64,000 nt of DNA. It comes from Aeromonas jandaei. GTDB taxonomy: Bacteria > Pseudomonadota > Gammaproteobacteria > Enterobacterales > Aeromonadaceae. A program made the translations under genes and the position numbers. Location of the stretch: contig NZ_CP149571.1 in NCBI RefSeq assembly GCF_037890695.1, positions 3,626,001 through 3,690,000 of the forward strand, read 5' to 3'. Below are positions 10,373 through 19,277 of the stretch, piece by piece. The stretch's first letter is position 1; every line of letters starts with the position of its first letter. The notes beneath the pieces are model-generated. The model searched no databases. It was not told the DNA's origin and saw nothing but the letters and a program-made list of their open reading frames with translations.

Positions 10373-11070
10373 TGCACTGGGTCAGTATCTGTCTTGGGTT
10401 GAGCGGCGCGGTAAGCGTCCATGATCGGGGCCCAGTCCATGCCATTGGGAACTGGGTATTGCTTGAATAGCTCACCATATTTCTTGTCAAAATCATCCAT
10501 TCCATATTGGCGTGCTACCGGTACTTTCTTGTCATACCAATCATCGGTTACCTCTTCGGCTATGCCGCGGACAAGCAGTAGGTCAGGACTGAGCTGCAAT
10601 CCTCCTCCGGTTAATATGACCTCGAAATAACCACCAGGAGCCAAACCAAAATAGAGGCGATTTCGTCTATCATGACGCCCTTCAATCAAATACACCTGAC
10701 GCATTTTCTGCTCTAGATCGATAGGTAAATCTACCTTGATGCGGTATCGTTTTCGATCATGGAACGAAACCATCTCAATCACGGCTTTATCGGGTACGGG
10801 TACACCGTCTGTCGGCAGTCCTCCACCACCAGCCCAGTAATACTTTTTATTGATAAGTTTACTCTGCAGAATGCCAGCGTTGCAGCCCCCTCCTGGATAA
10901 CCCACCACCTTCTTACCTTGCCAGTAAAACTCTGCTTTGGTTGTACAAAAACTATCAACATTAGAGCCTGTACCATAACGCCAAGAAAAAGGTTTGATCT
11001 GTGTATTCGCAGCACAAGCCAACAGAGGACAAAGCAGGCCAAGCACTAATATCCATCGTTTTAACATCAT
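10369..11070 (-). CDS. DUF2931-family lipoprotein, probable T6SS immunity protein
   Basis: A 233-residue protein with an N-terminal signal and lipobox (LGLLCPLLACAAN, Cys near residue 19), so it should be a periplasm-facing lipoprotein. It resembles DUF2931, a family often found next to T6SS lipase effectors. Its ATG overlaps the stop of the effector gene (ATGA), with AAGGTG upstream, so the two are translationally coupled. The inferred role is to neutralise the lipase part of the effector in the periplasm. A periplasmic lipoprotein would not obviously protect against a cytosolic ADP-ribosyltransferase. Confidence 0.8.
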   Translation of the reverse strand: MMLKRWILVLGLLCPLLACAANTQIKPFSWRYGTGSNVDSFCTTKAEFYWQGKKVVGYPGGGCNAGILQSKLINKKYYWAGGGGLPTDGVPVPDKAVIEMVSFHDRKRYRIKVDLPIDLEQKMRQVYLIEGRHDRRNRLYFGLAPGGYFEVILTGGGLQLSPDLLLVRGIAEEVTDDWYDKKVPVARQYGMDDFDKKYGELFKQYPVPNGMDWAPIMDAYRAAQPKTDTDPVQ

Positions 11071-13670
11071 GACACCTTGTTCCCTATCAGTTCGCGCCTC
11101 TCTTTACTAATACTCGTTTCGTCTTTATTGGTATGGGCCGGATTTGCAATGCCCTTGTTGCTGGCACTGTGGTGGAGATAGTCACGACGCAAGGCACGGT
11201 AAACATCGGGCGATAATTGATGAGCCAAATTCTTAGCAACCTTCTGTTCGATGGCGGATAAGGCCCAAAGTTTATCCAGCGCCTTCAAGTCAGCCTCTGG
11301 CCGCTTGATAGAGAGCGGCTCAAGCTGCAATGCCCTATCATCTGGCACCCACGCTTTAAACGGCACCCCCACAGCTCGGCCCGCCTCAACCATCATATGT
11401 AACGGAATTCGGGAGTATTCCCCCTCAACTACCCTGCTCATCAGCACTTCTACATAGACCGACTTTTTGCCGGGACCTATGCTATTTTTCCCCTCGGGAC
11501 GCCGGAACGAGTAAGGTTTCAGACTGATCGCTCCCAGCGGTGGCACGGCGCCACGAGACAGGTTGGGGTTGATACGAGTGACCCAGCCCAACGTTCGTTT
11601 CTCTTCGGCATACGCCTTAGCTTTTTGATAGGCAATGCTCTCGGCATCTGGTGTTATAACCGTTTCCACACTCATAAAACGCTCCAACTCAATGCACTCG
11701 ATCAGGGCTGGATCGCTGTTGGGATTGCTCAAGCTCCAGCGGCTATAATAACCGCCACCTATGTCTGAGTGAGCCCCCGGTAGCGCCAGCTCAGTAAAGT
11801 GATCAGGAGTGCTGGTGCCGGCAGCATCTTCTGTAATTCGTGATAGTGGGAAGTATTTGCGAACTTCATCCAACGCGGTGAGATGTACCACCCGCTCTGC
11901 ACAATCCGCTTTTAGTTGAATATTGACACTGCGGTTGTAAGAGGAAACAACGGTATCGAACAGCCCCACAAAGGTAAAGCGCACATCGTCGCGGCTAGCC
12001 CAATCAAATCCTGCCTTAAGGCGAATATCCGGGCTATTCGCCATAGCCTGCACCAATGGATGATCGGATTTTTGGTCGACAGTATTAACAAAATGGCGAG
12101 CAGCAGCGGCGCCCCGACTAAAGCCAAAAACATCGAATACGATGCGATGGATGCAGCCGATACTTGGTAAAACATCACGGAGATCATCTTGAATCCCCAT
12201 CAGAATTGTATCTGTGCAAGCTTGCGTCACCTTTCCAATGATGGAGGTGTTTTCTCCACCAAAATCGAGATCAAAGCCTTGGGTCAGGGTATCGTCCGAA
12301 CGATATTTAGGGCCATTTTTTCCCGCAATAGGATCGCGAGTTCCAATACCACTGATATAGGCTCTCGCACTCAACGTTTCTGCGCCAAATAAATATTGGT
12401 CATTAAGTTTCCAAACATTGGTTACGTCGTTAGCCGAACTCCCTTCAACTGGGCTTTTCCCCATCTGGCAGCCCCGTAGCTCTTTCTCACGCTGCACAGG
12501 ATCTGAGCAGGTTTCCAGAAGCCACTGCTCTACTTTTTGTAGCCCCGCCTGGGCGTTGTGGGTGTTGTTACCTGTGCCGTCAAAAAACACCCCAATCCGC
12601 AAGATATTGATCTGATAGCTTTTAACTTCAATCACATAGGAGTGCTTGGTGATAAAGCGCGGCGGCTGGGCCTGACCGACTTTGTGTCCTTCCGGTAGCG
12701 GCTGTTCAGGGTCAGTAAGGCAAAGGTCGCCAGTAGTTACTTTGACATGCTCGCGCTTTACATCGTCGTGACCGAAAAGTTTGTCGGTATAAGCGGGAAC
12801 CTGGCTGGTTTCGCCCTCTTTCAGCGCTTCACGGGACTGAGCTGCTTTAAGCCATGACTTGGTTTCCAGCTTGACTGTCACCGGCCCCACGGCAAAGCCC
12901 TCCACCAACGTCGGGCCATTTTGCAGCGTCACCGTCTTGGCAGTGCCGGTGGCATCAGTCAACGTGGCTTTAAGCCCTTGGAATGAGTGGTTGTGCTCAT
13001 CACGAACATCTATTTCAATCCAGCAATTATTCTTCTCGCAGGGAATGCAGTGAGGACTAATACCCCCGGCAGCATGCTGTTCTTTCGGCTCTTTTTTTCC
13101 GTAACCGAAGCAGCTCAATAAAGAACCTGATTTATCCTTTGAGGATTTATATTGATAAGGGTATGCATTTGCAGAAGGGGTGGCTGTAACACGGCTATTT
13201 TCAACCCTCTTGATAAATACAATGTCATTTCCTTTATCTGTGCGACCATACACCTCAACTGAAGCAATATTTTCTGCACTAACACCGCCTTTAGCAAGCC
13301 ATTCGCCCTGGTGTTTGAACCTCTCTGCAGTACTCTGGAGCGAGCTATCTTTATTCTTTTTGCTGGTATAACTTAAGCTGTGGTACGCATTGAAAAAGCG
13401 AGCATCCGGTATAATTTCATAAATGTAGATAAAGTCCTGCTTGCTCATGAGCAAACCATCTTTAGCCCAATGCTTTTTCAGGAATTCAAGATTATCTGAG
13501 GTTGCAAGAAATGCAGATGTTCCTTTTTTGCAGCTACTACCATTCACATGGCGATAGATATCATCATCAGTTCCACTGATTGGCATCCCATTGCTAAATA
13601 CCTCATCTGGGCTTCTTAAATCGCTCCGGTAAACCCGTGTGGGAAGATTGCTTAATTCATTTTTGGGCAT
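11067..13670 (-). CDS. Putative bifunctional T6SS effector: PT-S1-like ART plus DUF2235 lipase
   Basis: An 867-residue protein encoded in a VgrG operon. Residues about 10-145 resemble the pertussis toxin S1 ADP-ribosyltransferase. VYRSDLRSPDEVFSNG places Arg15; His41 and Cys47 follow in YRHVNGSSC at the S1 spacing; FLATS matches the STS motif; Glu123 lies in HQGEWLAK. Residues about 205-345 form a beta-rich linker starting CIPCEKNNCWIEI. Residues about 354-640 are DUF2235/Tle1-like: VFFDGTGNN, the nucleophile elbow GFSRG with Ser518, and HSDIGGGY. There is no signal peptide or PAAR domain, so loading is probably through the DUF4123 adaptor and VgrG just upstream. The lipase part is well supported; the ART part is my motif reading and is untested. 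Confidence 0.8.
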   Translation of the reverse strand: MPKNELSNLPTRVYRSDLRSPDEVFSNGMPISGTDDDIYRHVNGSSCKKGTSAFLATSDNLEFLKKHWAKDGLLMSKQDFIYIYEIIPDARFFNAYHSLSYTSKKNKDSSLQSTAERFKHQGEWLAKGGVSAENIASVEVYGRTDKGNDIVFIKRVENSRVTATPSANAYPYQYKSSKDKSGSLLSCFGYGKKEPKEQHAAGGISPHCIPCEKNNCWIEIDVRDEHNHSFQGLKATLTDATGTAKTVTLQNGPTLVEGFAVGPVTVKLETKSWLKAAQSREALKEGETSQVPAYTDKLFGHDDVKREHVKVTTGDLCLTDPEQPLPEGHKVGQAQPPRFITKHSYVIEVKSYQINILRIGVFFDGTGNNTHNAQAGLQKVEQWLLETCSDPVQREKELRGCQMGKSPVEGSSANDVTNVWKLNDQYLFGAETLSARAYISGIGTRDPIAGKNGPKYRSDDTLTQGFDLDFGGENTSIIGKVTQACTDTILMGIQDDLRDVLPSIGCIHRIVFDVFGFSRGAAAARHFVNTVDQKSDHPLVQAMANSPDIRLKAGFDWASRDDVRFTFVGLFDTVVSSYNRSVNIQLKADCAERVVHLTALDEVRKYFPLSRITEDAAGTSTPDHFTELALPGAHSDIGGGYYSRWSLSNPNSDPALIECIELERFMSVETVITPDAESIAYQKAKAYAEEKRTLGWVTRINPNLSRGAVPPLGAISLKPYSFRRPEGKNSIGPGKKSVYVEVLMSRVVEGEYSRIPLHMMVEAGRAVGVPFKAWVPDDRALQLEPLSIKRPEADLKALDKLWALSAIEQKVAKNLAHQLSPDVYRALRRDYLHHSASNKGIANPAHTNKDETSISKERRELIGNKVS

Positions 13671-14464
13671 TACGCGGCTCCTATCAATTCAGGATGTTTG
13701 CTCAGCCAGTTATTTACCTGAGCCATCTCTTCGTCGTTAAGCATCAAGGGTGCTCTGATGGCATCGAGTGACATGCGTGCCTGCAATGAGATCGCCCCGG
13801 CCACAGCGCCATCGCGAACATCACCTTCCAGCCCAGCTTGATTGACTTGTTTGAGTACACGCGCAATGGCTGCCTCCGGGTTAGGATGACGCGTCATCAT
13901 ATCCTCCATCCGTTGCCAGAGGTGGCGAGAGAGGATGTAGGCGTGACGGCTTTCGTCATACAGTTGCGCCAGGTGGTGAGACTGAATGCGAAACCAGGGG
14001 GCTTGGCGAGGGGTAAATGCGGCCTCAGGCGAGCGTTGCCACACACTGTCGGTGGCCCAGAGGCTTGAGCAGGGCCCCAGCACATCATCAAGCTCCTGCT
14101 GGCTCATGGTGGCAAGCATCTTGGGAAAGACCCGGCTATCGGCATAGCGCAGCCACATCACATCTCCTTCAAAGGCCACTTCTATCAGGCTTTGCCAGTG
14201 CTGCAGGACGACATCAATAGCGGCATCGCTCGCGACATATACGCCACCCAACTGTGGGTGGGCAGCAATAAACTCGGGAGTCGGAGATGGGAATAGCCAA
14301 GGACCTTGTTCTGCTTGGTCTGCAAACGCAGTGCCGGCAAACAAGGGAATAGCGTTTGCGCCACCATGGTTGCAGTAGTCCGCCACCGCGGTGGTATCGA
14401 GCGCAGCATCGACGATAGCAAACAGTTTGCCGGGATATTGGCTGCGCCATTCTTGAAAAGTCAT
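13670..14464 (-). CDS. DUF4123 T6SS effector adaptor (Tap/TEC-like)
   Basis: A 264-residue cytoplasmic adaptor. DUF4123 proteins hold a cognate effector and place it on VgrG before firing. The first 125 residues match the family ([10 protein letters not shown], then GPWLFP and HWQSLIEV); the C-terminal part carries [13 protein letters not shown]. Its ATG overlaps the vgrG stop (ATGA) and its TAA overlaps the effector ATG, so translation of spike, adaptor and effector is coupled. This position predicts that it serves the large effector downstream. Confidence 0.88.
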   Translation of the reverse strand: MTFQEWRSQYPGKLFAIVDAALDTTAVADYCNHGGANAIPLFAGTAFADQAEQGPWLFPSPTPEFIAAHPQLGGVYVASDAAIDVVLQHWQSLIEVAFEGDVMWLRYADSRVFPKMLATMSQQELDDVLGPCSSLWATDSVWQRSPEAAFTPRQAPWFRIQSHHLAQLYDESRHAYILSRHLWQRMEDMMTRHPNPEAAIARVLKQVNQAGLEGDVRDGAVAGAISLQARMSLDAIRAPLMLNDEEMAQVNNWLSKHPELIGAA

Positions 14465-16503
14465 GCCTTACCTCCTTGGGCAAAGGGGCAGGGTTTCACC
14501 AGCGGAGCCATAGACTCCATGCTTTTTTGAATGGCGCTCGCAGGGATAGTGGCAGGCGGTGCGGGTGGTACCTGGACTGAGCCAGGCAAGTTAGGCATCT
14601 GACCTGCCCAACCAGAGCCTGCTCCCGGGCTCCCCCCGGAGTTCATCTTGATGCTGGAACCGGCCAGGGTCACGCCGCTTGGGTCAACTTTCACAAAACT
14701 GCCGCCAACCTTGAGGGTCAGCTCGGAGCCTGCCTCCAGCACAATCTTGTTACCAGCCTTAATGTGGACCTCTTGGTCTGCTTCAACCAGCAGCGACTGC
14801 CCCAGTTTCTGGTGAAGTGATGTGTCTACCGTGAGGGAAAAGTCGCCCTTGATGTGATCACGCTTCTCACCCTCCACCGTCAGGTGGTCATTGGCCTTGA
14901 TGCGGGTCACGCGCTCATTGTCGATATCGGTGTGCTGGTCATGTTTGATGTGCCAAGCGGCATCGTTTTCGATAAGCGCGTTCAGGTCTTTCTGACCGTG
15001 GATGTAAATCTCTTCCTGCCACGCCTGGTCTTCAAAACGCAGCTCGTTGAAACCTTCACCCTGGTGGGTTTCGGTGCGCAGCACAGTGCGGGTCTTGTTG
15101 GCGGGTAACTCGTAAGGCGGTCGGTTGGTGGCATGGAAGGTACGGCCCGTCACGATGGGCTGGTCGGGATCACCTTCCAAAAACTCGACAATAACCTCGT
15201 GGCCGATACGGGGGATGGCCATCATGCCATATTGGCCACCGGCCCAGCCCTGGCTCACTCGCACCCAGCAGGAGCTCTGGTCGTTGGAGCTGCCATATCT
15301 GTCCCACGGGAATTGCAGCTTCACCCGACCGTGCTCGTCGCAGTAAATCTCCTCGCCCTCGGGCCCCACCACGATGGCGATTTGCGGGCCGTCCACCATG
15401 GGTTTGTGAGGTGCTTCCGGAGTGCCGATACGGGCCCGCCAGGTGGTGCTTGCCTTCACCACGCCAAATTCGTTGTGGTAGACGGTCGGGCCGCTGCCGC
15501 CCTCTTCCTCCAGCGCCTGCGGCTGTTCACCGGTATGGCGGATATGGACGATTTGCCAGTCGGTGTTGAGGCTGCCGTTGGGGTGTTCGGTCAATGAAAA
15601 GTACTGGCCCGGCAACAAGGCTGCGCTGTTGGATTTGCCACTGCCCGCTACCGCGTCATTACGCAGCGCATCGAGCCGGTGCTGGGCAAAGGCCTTGCCG
15701 CTCGGGTCCTGCTTGTAGCGGCCCGGGTAGTCAAAGTGTTGATAGGTATCGCGCTGATGCGAAAGCTCTGCGCCCTGCTTCTTGTGGAAGAGGCCATAGG
15801 CCGGGGTCTTGAAGCTGTAATCCTTGAGCTCTACATCGCTTGGCCGCACTGCCTCGCGGTAGTGGAACTGGCGCACGTAAGGGCCTTGTTCCAGCGAGCG
15901 GTTGCCAAGGTTGAAGAAGAGCTCGGGGCCTGCGGTCAGGGCTGCTGCTGCGTCGGCAAACACGATGCGGTGTTTGCCTGCTTCAAATTCGTGGAAGTAG
16001 AACAAGCCCTCTTCGGCTGCGAGACGATTCACGAAATCGAGGTCGGTCTCACGATACTGGACGCAGTATTCCCGCTGGGCGTGCTCGTTCTTGAGCGCAA
16101 AGGCGTAGTCGGTAATGCCATGCTCTTGCAGCAGGATACTGAGGATTTCGTCAGGCTTCTGCGCCTGGAAGATACGGGCGTTTTGGCGCAACCCCAACCG
16201 CCACAGAGCCGGTTTGACCTCAAGGCTATAGCGGGTACGGCGAAAGCCGCTGTCCCCTTGGGCAAACTCGCTCACCACCCCGCACAGCCTGCGCTGCAGC
16301 TCGCCGTTGTACCACACCAACAGTTCACAGGGCTGATCCAGCACGGCACCAAAATCGATATCTGATTGCTGACTGGCAACCTCGAGGTGAAGGTTAAACG
16401 GGCTGTTCAGCCCCTCATCCAGCTTGAAGCTGGCAACCACAAAGGTACTGTCAGCCAGCGCACCAACCTTGACGGTGAATTGTAATCCTGTGCTCTGTGC
16501 CAT
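14461..16503 (-). CDS. vgrG: T6SS spike protein VgrG (TssI)
   Basis: The 680-residue trimeric spike caps the Hcp tube. The gp27-like part (residues 1-370) opens with [12 protein letters not shown]. The gp5-like OB fold includes [12 protein letters not shown] and [12 protein letters not shown] near 400-430, and the long beta-helix carries DUF2345-type repeats (about 500-620). The tail after residue 625 is short and Pro-rich ([12 protein letters not shown]) and ends in CPFAQGGKA; no enzymatic extension is present, so toxicity must come from cargo. It sits between the PAAR gene and the DUF4123 adaptor. Confidence 0.95.
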   Translation of the reverse strand: MAQSTGLQFTVKVGALADSTFVVASFKLDEGLNSPFNLHLEVASQQSDIDFGAVLDQPCELLVWYNGELQRRLCGVVSEFAQGDSGFRRTRYSLEVKPALWRLGLRQNARIFQAQKPDEILSILLQEHGITDYAFALKNEHAQREYCVQYRETDLDFVNRLAAEEGLFYFHEFEAGKHRIVFADAAAALTAGPELFFNLGNRSLEQGPYVRQFHYREAVRPSDVELKDYSFKTPAYGLFHKKQGAELSHQRDTYQHFDYPGRYKQDPSGKAFAQHRLDALRNDAVAGSGKSNSAALLPGQYFSLTEHPNGSLNTDWQIVHIRHTGEQPQALEEEGGSGPTVYHNEFGVVKASTTWRARIGTPEAPHKPMVDGPQIAIVVGPEGEEIYCDEHGRVKLQFPWDRYGSSNDQSSCWVRVSQGWAGGQYGMMAIPRIGHEVIVEFLEGDPDQPIVTGRTFHATNRPPYELPANKTRTVLRTETHQGEGFNELRFEDQAWQEEIYIHGQKDLNALIENDAAWHIKHDQHTDIDNERVTRIKANDHLTVEGEKRDHIKGDFSLTVDTSLHQKLGQSLLVEADQEVHIKAGNKIVLEAGSELTLKVGGSFVKVDPSGVTLAGSSIKMNSGGSPGAGSGWAGQMPNLPGSVQVPPAPPATIPASAIQKSMESMAPLVKPCPFAQGGKA

Positions 16504-16514
16504 GACCTTGTTCC

Positions 16515-16802
16515 TTATCCTGCCTGTCCGCTACCGGAACCAATCACCACGCCACCACAATCCACTGCCACGCCTGTGACAGCGATGGGTTTGCCGTTTA
16601 CCAGCACCGAGCCGACCCCATCGGCAATGGCGCGGGGATGAGGCGGGTTGTTGGGCTTGTCATGAGGCTCCAGCGGATCGCCCTGACGGGCCACAGGTTT
16701 ACCATCGAGGAAAACATCAGGGCTGGCGGCTATCACCGGGGTCGGTGGAAAGCCATCGTGGTCGGTGCCGATGTCACCGAGCAGTGCAATGGAAGGACAC
16801 AT
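16515..16802 (-). CDS. PAAR-domain protein (T6SS spike tip)
   Basis: A 95-residue stand-alone PAAR protein that should sharpen the VgrG tip. It has the [19 protein letters not shown] and [25 protein letters not shown] segments of the family with conserved His and Cys residues for metal binding. It lies 11 bases before vgrG and carries no toxin extension. Confidence 0.9.
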   Translation of the reverse strand: MCPSIALLGDIGTDHDGFPPTPVIAASPDVFLDGKPVARQGDPLEPHDKPNNPPHPRAIADGVGSVLVNGKPIAVTGVAVDCGGVVIGSGSGQAG

Positions 16803-16867
16803 AACTGAAACCTCTTGTGTGCTTTGCCATCACTCCGCCCCGAACCTGAAAACAGGGGGATGGCAAA

Positions 16868-16902
16868 ACATAAAAGCTCCGGCAGCCAAAGACTGACCGG
16901 AG
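16868..16902 (-). terminator. Hairpin between hcp and PAAR genes
   Basis: On the minus strand CTCCGG-T-CAG pairs with CTGCCGGAG and is followed by TTTTATGTTTT. It may partly terminate the operon, which would keep Hcp more abundant than the spike proteins. A second GC-rich hairpin lies at 16918-16936. Confidence 0.55.
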
Positions 16903-16986
16903 AAAACGCGGGCTGATAGGCCGGCTGCACACCGGCCAGACAGTACAAGATTTACTACAAGGAATTCCAAAATAAGAAAGGGAGGC

Positions 16987-17505
16987 TTAGGCCTCGATAG
17001 GCGCACGCCAGTCGTCAGCACCAGAGGTACCGGCAACAGTGTGCTCCCAGTCAATCTTGCGGTACGCCAGAGAAACCTGGATAAGCTGGGTGAAGTCAGA
17101 CTTCGCCGGGTCCTGGCAATGCGGCATCTGGCAGTCGATGTCAACAATGGTGGCATCGGTCAGCACGGTGGAGAAGAAGTGCTCCTGCTTGCCTTCAACG
17201 GAGGTGCGGTACCACTTCAGGGTCACTTTCGGCAGCATTTCGCCGGAGGCCAAGGAGTTGTACATCAGCGGTACGGCTTTGTTCAGGGCAACGGTGAACT
17301 TGAACGGCTTGTGGACACGCTGACCAGCCGGCTGACCGGATTGCGGGTCGGTCGGGACAGTCACAACGTGTTGGAACTCTTGTACCAGCATCTCGTCTTC
17401 GTGACCTTCTACGAAGATGTTGCCGACGGAATCAGAGGTGAAGGCACCGGCAGTGATGTTGCCCTGAGTTTTACCTTCAATGCTGATATAACATGGAGTT
17501 GGCAT
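16987..17505 (-). CDS. hcp: T6SS tube protein Hcp (TssD)
   Basis: A 172-residue Hcp that forms the hexameric rings of the T6SS inner tube. It starts MPTPCYISIEGKTQG, the typical Hcp beginning, and contains HKPFKFTVALNKAVPLM. ATG 17505 is preferred over the longer frame because TAGGAG lies 9 bases upstream and family members start here. It is the first gene of the auxiliary operon; the core T6SS apparatus genes are not in this window. Confidence 0.95.
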   Translation of the reverse strand: MPTPCYISIEGKTQGNITAGAFTSDSVGNIFVEGHEDEMLVQEFQHVVTVPTDPQSGQPAGQRVHKPFKFTVALNKAVPLMYNSLASGEMLPKVTLKWYRTSVEGKQEHFFSTVLTDATIVDIDCQMPHCQDPAKSDFTQLIQVSLAYRKIDWEHTVAGTSGADDWRAPIEA

Positions 17506-18023
17506 GTGTATGCTCCTAAATAGATTGGTTAAATGAGATAGCACTCGCCCAATCTTTAAGCAGTGACCATGCCACTTCACTTAATTCTTATTTATCATGC
17601 AGTTATGTGAACGTCTATTTTGTACACCTCATTTCTCCGCAATACTTTGCTTCAATCAGACAAATCCGCTAATAAAAGTGGCGCCTTGAGTGATTACGTT
17701 CACTTACTGCGCAAGTTATTGCCTCCTGCAGATCGATTGCACCATAGACTGTTGTTGATTATGTATTCTTACTTTCTCGACTCTGCTATTGACGTAATAG
17801 CGCTCCTAACTTGTTTAGGCTATCCGATCCTTTAATGAAAAGTGTGATCGCACGCGGGTGCGAGGCACATAAACGCAGCTGTTCTGTACTTTCATACCGG
17901 CATTACTTTTTAAGTCTCGACGCCAAGACCTGTGTGGCTGAACAGGTAAATACATACCTTGTCTTGCGCTTCCTACAGCAGCTCATCTTCACCAGTTGGT
18001 GGGTAAATTATCCCCTTATGGGT
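17506..18023. other. AT-rich non-coding stretch upstream of hcp
   Basis: About 520 bases without a supported gene. It must hold the hcp promoter. Open frames of 70-80 codons occur on the plus strand but show no ribosome site or recognisable product. I looked for a sigma-54 box and found only an off-spacing GG/GC pair near 17709-17724, which I do not call. Confidence 0.5.
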
Positions 18024-18638
18024 TTAAGAGCACGGGTGAGCTGGTTTGGCTTCCATTAACTGACGAATTGCTTTAAAGCTCCGTACTGCAGCCTTGGTCG
18101 CGACAGGATTAACCAGCCAACCAGGCAGATTATCACCGGGATTTGTATAGCTCTGAAGACGGATCAGAGTTGAGCCATTTGGCTGTGGTATCGCTTCCCA
18201 TACCCCTTTACTGATGCGAATCCGCTTAAATCCCACATGTGGCACCAGTACATCGGGAACAGCCCAAACCTTTAAACTCAGTGTGCAATCCACGGCTCTG
18301 GTCAGCAGAGAGCGAGTGATCAACTCCCGGTCTTCTAACGGCCAAGGAGCAGAAAGCAAGGTGTAGACAATATCCTCATTGGCGGATGGTCGTGCGAGCA
18401 GCCGCACTTCACGGCTTTCTGGCAACCAGACTTGATGGTTTTCGGTATCCCGTAACACATCGAGTAAGGTCAATGGCGAGGCAGTCACCAACATCTCCAG
18501 CCTCATCTCCACAAACGAGCCAGGCGGATGGGGGCGGACCCACAGTGTGACCCCCTCATCTTGCTGCTGGAGTAACCATGTTTGTGCCCAGCAGACTTGA
18601 GCAAAGAGTAATAGGGCTATCAGCCAGTGTTTACGCAT
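18024..18638 (-). CDS. START-domain lipid-binding-like protein, exported
   Basis: A 204-residue protein with a signal peptide (RKHWLIALLLFAQVCWA) followed by a START/SRPBCC-like fold: VTASPLTLLDVLRDTENHQVW, an APWPLEDRELI segment and a C-terminal helix VRSFKAIRQLME. START proteins bind hydrophobic ligands; the ligand is unknown. ATG 18638 is chosen because it gives a clean signal peptide, although its ribosome site is weak and the frame stays open to 18713. It lies between the T6SS operon and the satellite element, with no operon partner. Confidence 0.8.
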   Translation of the reverse strand: MRKHWLIALLLFAQVCWAQTWLLQQQDEGVTLWVRPHPPGSFVEMRLEMLVTASPLTLLDVLRDTENHQVWLPESREVRLLARPSANEDIVYTLLSAPWPLEDRELITRSLLTRAVDCTLSLKVWAVPDVLVPHVGFKRIRISKGVWEAIPQPNGSTLIRLQSYTNPGDNLPGWLVNPVATKAAVRSFKAIRQLMEAKPAHPCS

Positions 18639-18874
18639 AGATGTTACAGCCCTAATAGAGACCTTTTTAGAGGCTAGTTGGTCGATATTTTCTTTCACGC
18701 CTGACATAGGCAATCTGTCTGGTTTTGGATCAAAAAAAACACAACCTGAGGGAAGGGTTCTCGATAAAGAACAAATTACACTCTGCTTCTCTTATATACA
18801 GCTCCCCAGCAAAATGCCTTCCCGACAAACGTGTGATCTCGATCGACTGATTGCATTTTATATATGAAAAAACG
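18639..18874. other. Non-coding AT-rich stretch left of the repeat cluster
   Basis: No supported gene. It contains a run of A residues near 18732 and AT-rich DNA just before the iteron-like repeats. One end of the satellite element should lie in or near this interval, but I cannot see a convincing copy of the tRNA-Leu 3' end here. Confidence 0.4.
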
Positions 18875-19129
18875 GTGGCTACAGTGGCTACAGTGGCTAC
18901 GCGGCTACAGCCCCCCTCTAGGCCGCATCATTGCTGGGTTTGTCGTGTAGCCACTACTCAAAAAAGTGGTGGCTACAGCCCCTTTTTTTAGCCACTGTAG
19001 CCATTGTGTAGCCACTAAAAATAAGCCTAGTGGCTACACCTCTATCCCTTGATACATAAGGCACACAGCGGTGTTTTATTGTGGTGTAGCCACTGTAGCC
19101 ACTGTAGCCACTGTAGCCACTGTAGCCAC
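18875..19129. repeat. Iteron-like cluster of GTAGCCACT repeats
   Basis: The octamer GTAGCCAC or its complement GTGGCTAC occurs about 12 times. Copies as GTGGCTAC lie at 18875, 18884 and 18893 (then GCGGCTAC at 18901), 18969 and 19030. Copies as GTAGCCAC lie at 18947 and 19008, and five perfect 9-base-spaced copies run from 19086 to 19129; a related TTAGCCAC is at 18989. The two tandem blocks face each other in opposite orientation around AT-rich DNA, beyond the end of the helicase gene. This resembles a replication origin of P4-type satellites, where repeats bind the element's primase-helicase. Confidence 0.7.
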
Positions 19130-19173
19130 CATTTTTGCTTGTTCTTTCACGCGCGCGCACGAGGCCGAAATGG

Positions 19174-19196
19174 AAAGGGCCACACTCGGTGGCCCT
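19174..19196. terminator. Hairpin beyond the DUF927 gene
   Basis: Stem AAGGGCCAC/GTGGCCCTT with a 5-base loop. It sits downstream of the satellite operon on the minus strand but has only a short T tail, so its function as a terminator is tentative. Confidence 0.45.
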
Positions 19197-19277
19197 TGGC
19201 TCCTGCCAACTGGGGTTAATCGTCCTCTAAGCCATCTCCTTCATCACCCAATACTCTCTCTCCAAGCACATACACCC

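Noticed and set aside
17700..17730. Sigma-54 promoter for hcp
   Set aside because: The GG and GC elements on the minus strand are one base closer than the required spacing.
17620..17835. 71-codon plus-strand frame upstream of hcp
   Set aside because: It has a poor start, AT-rich sequence and no domain; it lies in the expected hcp promoter region.
18875..19129. CRISPR array
   Set aside because: The repeat unit is only 8-9 bases, with no spacers of regular length, and copies occur in both orientations; no cas genes are nearby.
18954..19160. Minus-strand open frame with GYSGYSGYSGY repeats
   Set aside because: The peptide is only a translation of the GTAGCCACT repeats; there is no ribosome site or domain.
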